A DNA stretch of 64,000 nt. It comes from Streptomyces sp. NRRL F-5122. Lineage in GTDB: Bacteria > Actinomycetota > Actinomycetes > Streptomycetales > Streptomycetaceae. Within the stretch, counting starts at the first letter, position 1, and the number at the start of each line of letters is the position of its first letter. Below are positions 58,923-64,000 of this stretch, in pieces. Where the stretch lies: contig NZ_LMWH01000243.1 in the NCBI RefSeq assembly GCF_001507435.1, positions 124,001-188,000 of the forward strand, written 5' to 3'. The position numbers and the translations under genes are program-made. The notes beneath the pieces were generated by a model. That model was not told the DNA's origin, searched no databases, and was given only the letters and a program-made list of their open reading frames with translations.

Positions 58923-59372
58923 ATGAGTGAGATCGCAGGACGCACCGGCCGGATAGAGGCGGCCGGTATCGGGCAGGCCGACCGAGGCATGGCCACCGCC
59001 GTCGTACAGGAGTCCTACTCCTTCGCCTGCATGCGGTGCGGGCACGGCTGGGAGCAGTCGTACGACATCGAGCACCACCTCGACGGAGACGGCAACGAGT
59101 TCGTGATGTATGTGGCGGGCGGCCGCGTCGTCCCGTCGCCGCTGAGCCGTCCCAGCTGCCTGAACTGCGACAGCCACGTGGTGCGCATCATGCGCCCCGG
59201 CCAGGTGTCCTCCGTCCAGAACTCCATGCACCGGCACCACCACCCGGCAGGGCGGACCGCCGGGGAGGAGACCCTGGACGAGGCGGCGGCGCGGGCGCAG
59301 GAGACCGGGCAGCACCACCACTGGCACCTCTCGGACCTGCTCCACATGTTTCACCATCGCAAGGCGGGGTGA
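58923..59372 (+). CDS. zinc-ribbon, His-rich conserved protein, function unknown
   Basis: 149 aa. Two CxxC knuckles, SFACMRCGHGW (about 37-47) and PSCLNCDSHVV (about 80-90), should hold one zinc. Between them lies YDIEHHLDGDGNEFVMYVAGG. The C-terminal 50 residues are rich in His (MHRHHHPAG, QHHHWHLSDLLHMFHHRK), which may bind metal. Start ATG 58923 has GAGGAG 7 nt before; the frame is open from 58821. No enzyme motif; regulator or metal-handling roles are both possible. TatD follows 50 bp later. Confidence 0.75.
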   Translation: MSEIAGRTGRIEAAGIGQADRGMATAVVQESYSFACMRCGHGWEQSYDIEHHLDGDGNEFVMYVAGGRVVPSPLSRPSCLNCDSHVVRIMRPGQVSSVQNSMHRHHHPAGRTAGEETLDEAAARAQETGQHHHWHLSDLLHMFHHRKAG

Positions 59373-59410
59373 ACGGATCCTCCCGGGCGAGAGGCGGCGC
59401 GGCCCTTTCG

Positions 59411-59416
59411 TAGGAT
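59411..59416 (+). promoter_or_regulatory. leaderless-type -10 of tatD
   Basis: TAGGAT, 6 nt, then ATG 59423; no Shine-Dalgarno. Confidence 0.6.
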
Positions 59417-59422
59417 CGGAGC

Positions 59423-60304
59423 ATGCCTTCCCAAGCGTCCGACAAGAACGGGCCGCCCCCGCTTCCGGAACCCCTGCGCGTGCCCGTCGCCGACTCGCAC
59501 ACCCACCTCGACATGCAGTCCGGGACGGTGGAGGAGGGGCTCGCCAGGGCGGCGGCGGTGGGCGTGACCACGGTCGTGCAGGTCGGCTGCGATGTGAAGG
59601 GCTCGCGCTGGGCCGCGGAGACGGCCGCCGCGCACGCGTCCGTGCACGCGGCCGTGGCGCTGCACCCCAACGAGGCGCCCCGCATCGTCGGCGGCGACCC
59701 CGACGGCTGGTCCCGGCAGGGCGCCCGCGAACCGGGCGGTGACGCCGCTCTGGACGAGGCGCTCGCCGAGATCGACGCTCTCGCGGCCCTTGCGCACGTC
59801 AAGGGCGTCGGTGAGACCGGGCTCGACTACTTCCGCACCGGGCCCGAGGGCAGGATCGCCCAGGAACGCTCCTTTCGCGCGCACATCGAGATCGCCAAAC
59901 GGCACGGCAAGGCGCTGGTCATCCACGACCGTGACGCCCACGCCGACGTGCTGCGCATTCTGCAGGAGGAGGGTGCGCCCGAGCGGACGGTTTTCCACTG
60001 CTACTCGGGTGACGCGGCGATGGCCGAGACCTGCGCCCGCGCCGGGTACTTCATGTCGTTCGCGGGAAACATGACTTTCAAGAACGCGCAACCGCTGCGG
60101 GAGGCTCTCGCCGTGGCCCCGCTCGACCTCGTCCTGGTGGAGACCGACGCCCCGTTCCTCACTCCCGCGCCCTATCGGGGCAGGCCCAACGCCCCCTATC
60201 TCGTTCCGATCACGGTCCGCGCGATGGCCGCCGTGAAGGGGCTCGAGGAGGACGTGCTGGCGGAGGCGATCGCAAGGAACACGGCGCGCGCCTTCGATTA
60301 CTGA
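59423..60304 (+). CDS. tatD: TatD-family metal-dependent DNase
   Basis: 293 aa TIM barrel. Metal ligands: VADSHTHLD (HxH) near 24-30, the Glu in VKGVGETGLDYF, His in ALVIHDRDAHADVLRIL, His in RTVFHCYSGD, and the final Asp in LVETDAPFLTPAPYRGRPN, so all five are present. It acts as a 3'-5' exonuclease or general DNase. An insert at about 90-115 (GGDPDGWSRQGAREPGGD) is unusual compared to the E. coli protein and probably a surface loop. Confidence 0.92.
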   Translation: MPSQASDKNGPPPLPEPLRVPVADSHTHLDMQSGTVEEGLARAAAVGVTTVVQVGCDVKGSRWAAETAAAHASVHAAVALHPNEAPRIVGGDPDGWSRQGAREPGGDAALDEALAEIDALAALAHVKGVGETGLDYFRTGPEGRIAQERSFRAHIEIAKRHGKALVIHDRDAHADVLRILQEEGAPERTVFHCYSGDAAMAETCARAGYFMSFAGNMTFKNAQPLREALAVAPLDLVLVETDAPFLTPAPYRGRPNAPYLVPITVRAMAAVKGLEEDVLAEAIARNTARAFDY

Positions 60305-60410
60305 ACGTGATTTCACCCGGTTGCAGGCGTGGGGCCGGAGCGCCGGAACGTCCGGATTTCCGGGTGTTTCGGAGTGAAAGCGTGTCGCCACACCGAGTAA
60401 CGACGTTGCT

Positions 60411-60438
60411 TTGGAGAGTGACGGCCAGGCGCTAGGTT
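60411..60438 (+). promoter_or_regulatory. promoter of rpfB
   Basis: TTGGAG and TAGGTT (60433-60438) 16 nt apart; transcription would start about 32 nt before the GTG, leaving a short leader with GGAG. Confidence 0.45.
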
Positions 60439-60476
60439 CTGGTCTCCCGTTTCGGACCTCTCTGGAGCGTGTCGTC

Positions 60477-61808
60477 GTGAGCAATCGGCAGTACTCGCCA
60501 TGCGGGACGTACGACCCGGCCCCGGCGTACGAGGATCACGAGCCCTACGGCCCGGCGTACCCGGACACCTACCGGCCTGCCTACGAGGCGCGGGCCCACA
60601 CCGTGCACGCCGGGGACATAGCGGGACCGAGGCCGGGCCAGCCGGAGACGACGGCCCGTCCGCCGGGCCGTGCCCAGGCCCGGCACGCCGCGCGCCGCGG
60701 AAAGGGCCGCTCCCGCCCCGATTCCGTCCGCCGTCTCATCCCTCAGGCACTGGTCGTCGCATTCCTCGCCGGCGGCACCACCGCGTTCGTCGCCAACGAC
60801 AAGGCGATCGAACTCACCGTGGACGGCCGGCCGCGCGCGTTGCACACCTTCGCCGCCGACGTGGGTGAACTGCTCACCGAGGAGGGGGTCTCCGTGGGTG
60901 CGCACGACGTCGTCTCGCCCGCGCCCGGGACCCCGCTGGCCAGCGGGGACGATGTCGTGGTGCGCTACGGGCGACCTCTGTTCCTCACCGTCGACGGCCA
61001 CCGGCGCCAGGTGTGGACCACGGCGCGCACCGTCGACGGTGCGCTCCAGCAGTTCGGAGTGCGCGCGGAGGGCGCCTTTCTGTCCACCGTGCGCTCCCGG
61101 AAGATCGGTCGCGAGGGACTCGCGCTGAACATCCGCACCGAGCGTTCGGTCACGGTGATCGCGGACGGCCGGCCGCGCACGATCCGGACCAACGTGGCGA
61201 CCGTCCGCGAGGCGGTCGAGCAGGCCGGCATCGTCCTGCGCGGACAGGACACGACCTCGGCACGGCCGGACAGCTTTCCGCGCGACGGCCAGACGGTGAC
61301 CGTGCTGAGGGTGAAGGGCTCGAAGGAGATCCGCGAGGAGCAGATCCCGTTCGACGTGCGGCGCACCCGGGACCCGCGTCTGTTCAGGGGCACCGAGGTC
61401 GTGGTCCGCGCCGGGCGGCCGGGCACGCGCCGGGTGACGTATGTCCTGCGCACCGTCAACGGCGTCCGGCAGAAGCCGAAGCGGATCGAGTCCGAGGTGG
61501 TGCAGGAGCCCAGGACCCAGCTGATCCGGGTGGGCACCAGGCGGCACCCGGACTCGGTGAGGGGCGCCGAGGGCCTGAACTGGCACGGGCTCGCCACCTG
61601 CGAGTCCGGCGGCAGGGCGCGTGCGGTGGACCCGTCGGGCACCTATGGAGGCCTCTACCAGTTCGACCGGCGCACCTGGCGCAGCCTGGGCGGCTCCGGC
61701 CGGCCGCAGGACGCTCCGTCCTCGGAGCAGACGTACCGGGCCAAGAAGTTGTACGTGCGCCAGGGCTCCAGTCCCTGGCCGCACTGCGGGCCGCACCTCT
61801 ACCGCTGA
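60477..61808 (+). CDS. rpfB: resuscitation-promoting factor RpfB
   Basis: 443 aa. A cytosolic Tyr/Pro-rich N-terminus (1-75) and a basic patch are followed by one TM (about 92-110, ALVVAFLAGGTTAFVA). Three DUF348 domains (about 112-285: ELTVDGRPRALHTFAADVGE, FLTVDGHRRQVWTTARTVDG, TVIADGRPRTIRTNVATVRE) precede a G5 domain (about 290-365) and a C-terminal transglycosylase-like Rpf domain (about 370-443) with LNWHGLATCESGGRARAVDP, the catalytic Glu in CESGG, and GGLYQFDRRTWRSLGG. It cleaves peptidoglycan during spore germination. GTG 60477 with GGAG 10 nt before. Confidence 0.94.
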   Translation: MSNRQYSPCGTYDPAPAYEDHEPYGPAYPDTYRPAYEARAHTVHAGDIAGPRPGQPETTARPPGRAQARHAARRGKGRSRPDSVRRLIPQALVVAFLAGGTTAFVANDKAIELTVDGRPRALHTFAADVGELLTEEGVSVGAHDVVSPAPGTPLASGDDVVVRYGRPLFLTVDGHRRQVWTTARTVDGALQQFGVRAEGAFLSTVRSRKIGREGLALNIRTERSVTVIADGRPRTIRTNVATVREAVEQAGIVLRGQDTTSARPDSFPRDGQTVTVLRVKGSKEIREEQIPFDVRRTRDPRLFRGTEVVVRAGRPGTRRVTYVLRTVNGVRQKPKRIESEVVQEPRTQLIRVGTRRHPDSVRGAEGLNWHGLATCESGGRARAVDPSGTYGGLYQFDRRTWRSLGGSGRPQDAPSSEQTYRAKKLYVRQGSSPWPHCGPHLYR

Positions 61809-61857
61809 AGCCGCAACCGCCGCCGTTCCTCCGGGGACGGCACCGTCCACGGGCCTC

Positions 61858-61929
61858 CCCCTGGCTCACAAGGCACCGGGGGAGGCCCGGGCCGCCCCTG
61901 GCTCACAAGGCACCGGGGGAGGCCCGGGC
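61858..61929. repeat. 35-bp direct repeat, period 37, terminator-like
   Basis: Two identical copies (61858-61892, 61895-61929) of CCCCTGGCTCACAAGG... ...CGGGGGAGGCCCGGGC. The CCCC and GGGG segments let each copy fold into a hairpin around TGGCTCACAAGGCAC. Between rpfB and rsmA. Confidence 0.75.
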
Positions 61930-61970
61930 GGCCCGCGGCCGTGCGTGCGCGGCGCCGTCACACCGCCCCG

Positions 61971-61976
61971 TACCCT
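61971..61976 (+). promoter_or_regulatory. leaderless-type -10 of rsmA
   Basis: TACCCT, 6 nt, then GTG 61983; no Shine-Dalgarno. Confidence 0.55.
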
Positions 61977-61982
61977 TGCTCC

Positions 61983-62900
61983 GTGAGCAGCTCCACCCCC
62001 GACGCCCTCCTGGGCCCCGCCGACGTCCGTGAACTCGCGGCCGTCCTCGGTGTGCGCCCCACCAAACAGCGCGGCCAGAACTTCGTCATCGACGCCAACA
62101 CGGTGCGGCGCATCGTGCGCACCGCCGACGTCCGTCCCGAGGACGTCGTTGTGGAGGTGGGGCCGGGACTCGGCTCCCTGACGCTGGCGCTGCTGGAGGT
62201 GGCCGAGCGCGTCACGGCCGTCGAGATCGACGACGTCCTTGCGGGGGCGCTGCCCGCGACCATCGGCGCGCGGATGCCCGAGCGCGCGGAGCGGTTCGCA
62301 CTGGTGCACTCCGATGCCCTGCACGTCACCGGGCTGCCGGGCCCCGCGCCCACCGCCCTCGTCGCGAACCTGCCGTACAACGTCGCGGTGCCCGTCCTGC
62401 TGCACATGCTCGACACCTTCCCGAGCATCGAGCGGACGCTGGTGATGGTGCAGTCCGAGGTCGCCGACCGACTGGCCGCCCCACCCGGTTCGAAGGTGTA
62501 CGGGGTGCCGTCGGTGAAGGCCAACTGGTACGCCGACGTCAAGCGCGCCGGGGCCATCGGACGCAATGTCTTCTGGCCGGCGCCCAACGTCGACAGCGGG
62601 CTCGTCTCGCTGGTCCGGCGGGCCGAGCCGGTCAAGACCGCCGCGTCGAAGGCGGCGGTGTTCGCCGTCGTGGACGCCGCCTTCGCCCAGCGGCGCAAGA
62701 CGCTGCGGGCCGCGCTCGCCGGCTGGGCGGGGTCGGCCGCCAGGGCCGAGGCCGCGCTCGTCGCCGCCGGGGTCTCGCCGCAGGCCCGCGGGGAGTCGCT
62801 GACGGTGGAGGAGTTCGCGCGCATCGCCGAGAACCGCAACAGCGGGAACGACAGCACCGGGAACGACAGCACCGAGAACGAGGAGCAGGCCCAGCAGTGA
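61983..62900 (+). CDS. rsmA: 16S rRNA (adenine(1518)-N6/adenine(1519)-N6)-dimethyltransferase
   Basis: 305 aa (KsgA). [16 protein letters not shown] starts the family, [20 protein letters not shown] is the SAM loop, [10 protein letters not shown] follows, and the catalytic motif is [17 protein letters not shown] (NLPY). [16 protein letters not shown] is the RNA-facing loop. It dimethylates two adenosines near the 3' end of 16S rRNA. The C-terminus has an Asn/Ser/Asp repeat ([15 protein letters not shown]). Stop overlaps ispE start as GTGA. Confidence 0.94.
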   Translation: MSSSTPDALLGPADVRELAAVLGVRPTKQRGQNFVIDANTVRRIVRTADVRPEDVVVEVGPGLGSLTLALLEVAERVTAVEIDDVLAGALPATIGARMPERAERFALVHSDALHVTGLPGPAPTALVANLPYNVAVPVLLHMLDTFPSIERTLVMVQSEVADRLAAPPGSKVYGVPSVKANWYADVKRAGAIGRNVFWPAPNVDSGLVSLVRRAEPVKTAASKAAVFAVVDAAFAQRRKTLRAALAGWAGSAARAEAALVAAGVSPQARGESLTVEEFARIAENRNSGNDSTGNDSTENEEQAQQ

Positions 62901-63826
62901 GCGTGACCGTACGTGTCCCCGCCAAGGTCAATGTGCAGCTCGCGGTGGGCGGCGCCCGTCCCGACGGCTTCCATGACCTGGCGAACGTCTTCCTGGCCGT
63001 CGGCCTGTACGACGAGATCACGGTGACCCCGGCCGATGCCCTGCGCGTCACCTGCTCGGGCCCCGACGCCGCACAGGTGCCGCTCGACGTCACGAACCTG
63101 GCGGCCCGGGCTGCGCTGGCACTCGCCGGCCGCCACGGGTTCGAACCGGCCGTGCACATCCACATCGCCAAGGACATCCCCGTCGCCGGCGGAATGGCGG
63201 GCGGCAGCGCGGACGGGGCCGGCGCGCTCGTGGCCTGCGACGCGCTGTGGGGCACGCGGACGTCACGCGAGGAACTGCTCGAGATCTGCGCCGGGTTGGG
63301 CAGCGATGTGCCGTTCAGCCTGGTGGGCGGGGCGGCGCTGGGTACCGGGCGGGGCGAGAAGCTCACGGTGCTCGAGGTCGGCGGGACCTTCCACTGGGTG
63401 TTCGCCATGGCCGACCGGGGGCTGTCGACGCCCGCGGTGTTCCGCGAGTTCGACCGGCTCAGCGAAGGAGTGCGGATCCCGGAACCCGTCGCCTCACAGG
63501 ATCTGCTGGAGGCGCTGGCCAAGGGGGACACCGGAGCGCTCGCGGCGGCGGTCTCCAACGACCTCCAGCCGGCCGCGCTGTCCCTGTTCCCAGAGCTGGC
63601 GCAGACCCTGGACGCCGGGCGTGCGGCGGGGGCGCTCACCGCGCTGGTGTCGGGATCGGGACCCACGACGGCGTTTCTCGCCCGGGACGCGTCCGGGGCG
63701 GAGAGGATCGCTGAGGCTCTGCGGGCGTCCGGGACGTGCAAGTCGGCACGGGTTGCTCCGTCGCCGGCTCCGGGAGCGACCGTGGTCCGCCCCGGCCACC
63801 GGGACGCGACCGGGGCTCGAGACTGA
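62897..63826 (+). CDS. ispE: 4-diphosphocytidyl-2-C-methyl-D-erythritol kinase
   Basis: 309 aa GHMP kinase of the MEP isoprenoid pathway. [20 protein letters not shown] is the substrate strand with Lys, then [17 protein letters not shown]. The ATP loop is [20 protein letters not shown] (about 91-110), with the catalytic Asp shortly after in [20 protein letters not shown], and [20 protein letters not shown] is the third motif. It phosphorylates CDP-methylerythritol at the 2-hydroxyl. GTG start overlaps rsmA. The C-terminal 25 residues are a divergent basic tail. Confidence 0.94.
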   Translation: MSVTVRVPAKVNVQLAVGGARPDGFHDLANVFLAVGLYDEITVTPADALRVTCSGPDAAQVPLDVTNLAARAALALAGRHGFEPAVHIHIAKDIPVAGGMAGGSADGAGALVACDALWGTRTSREELLEICAGLGSDVPFSLVGGAALGTGRGEKLTVLEVGGTFHWVFAMADRGLSTPAVFREFDRLSEGVRIPEPVASQDLLEALAKGDTGALAAAVSNDLQPAALSLFPELAQTLDAGRAAGALTALVSGSGPTTAFLARDASGAERIAEALRASGTCKSARVAPSPAPGATVVRPGHRDATGARD

Positions 63827-64000
63827 GAAGGCGAATACCCAAGGCCGCGTGCCCAAGGCGTACTTGAGCAAGTCCGGGTGCCTGGGCCTCATGTGAGCAA
63901 GGGCTTGTTCGCCGGGCCCAGTTGGGCAAAGTCCCCTTGGCGAGAGGCGCTTGAGCAAGTCCGCGCGTAGCTGCCGGGCTTGAGCAAGCCGCCGCACCCG
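63827..64000. repeat. short interspersed repeats at right edge
   Basis: CTTGAGCAAGTCCG occurs at 63863-63876 and 63950-63963, CTTGAGCAAG again at 63979-63988, and TGAGCAAG also at 63894. CCCAAGG occurs twice near 63838-63857. No gene is seen in these 174 bp. Confidence 0.7.

Noticed and set aside
60305-60476. c-di-AMP riboswitch upstream of rpfB
   Set aside because: Some Streptomyces rpf genes carry one, but the conserved core blocks could not be found in the 172 bp, and the promoter prediction leaves only a short leader.

Overview
The window is high-GC chromosomal DNA from a Streptomyces species. Support: G/C in almost every third codon position, many GTG starts (plus TTG and CTG), dense same-strand overlaps (ATGA, GTGA, CTGA), an SsgA-like sporulation protein (SsgE-like), the Streptomyces group-2 sigma factor HrdD, a SepX/GlpR-type divisome protein and a DUF6227-type protein. 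From memory, the gene order hrdD - tetR - fru operon - mscL - galU - moeA - sepX - ssgE - two PBPs - pmt - rsmI - tatD - rpfB - rsmA - ispE follows S. coelicolor from about SCO3202 down to SCO3148. That comparison is recall, not a search. No CRISPR array, prophage, intact insertion sequence or rRNA is visible. One tRNA is present (Ala, anticodon CGC).

Layout. 1-5 kb: partial GNAT gene, hrdD behind a perfect SigR-type promoter, a TetR regulator, and a WYL regulator divergent from a DHA2 drug exporter. 5.2-9.3 kb: fructose operon (DeoR regulator, 1-phosphofructokinase, PTS EIIABC). 9.4-17.6 kb: single genes for envelope and housekeeping work (L,D-transpeptidase lipoprotein, P1 peptidase, MscL, SAF-domain protein, methylthioadenosine phosphorylase, a CIRCE-preceded FmdB-like protein, an MFS exporter). 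17.8-22.4 kb: K+/H+ antiporter and a penicillin-acylase-type Ntn hydrolase. 22.4-28.8 kb: folate salvage, galU, and a moeA(glp)-moaC-mog-acetyltransferase operon next to sepX/glpR. 28.8-34.9 kb: tRNA, exonuclease III, and a MerR regulator divergent from a flavin monooxygenase - hydrolase - SDR cassette. 35-41.5 kb: tricorn-type protease and a TetR-MMPL exporter pair with a doubled operator. 41.6-47.4 kb: YbaK deacylase, ECF sigma with a CU044_5270-type partner, F420/NAD oxidoreductases, serine hydrolase. 47.4-50.1 kb: ECF metal transporter behind a Nur-like box. 50.2-54.1 kb: ssgE and two tandem PBPs. 54.2-55.9 kb: a scar with a molybdoenzyme remnant and large hairpins, then a zinc-type dehydrogenase. 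56-64 kb: pmt, rsmI, zinc-ribbon protein, tatD, rpfB, rsmA, ispE.

Common themes. Many genes have a TANNNT -10 hexamer 6-7 nt before the start codon and no Shine-Dalgarno, the signature of leaderless mRNAs. Cell-envelope and division functions are concentrated here (SepX/GlpR, Glp, SsgE, PBPs, L,D-transpeptidase, RpfB, Pmt, MscL). The most useful leads are the CIRCE element on the FmdB-like gene, the Nur-like box that points to nickel for the ECF transporter, the Glp-GlpR/SepX linkage inside a molybdenum-cofactor operon, the mymA-like oxidative cassette, and the 54.2-54.6 kb scar.
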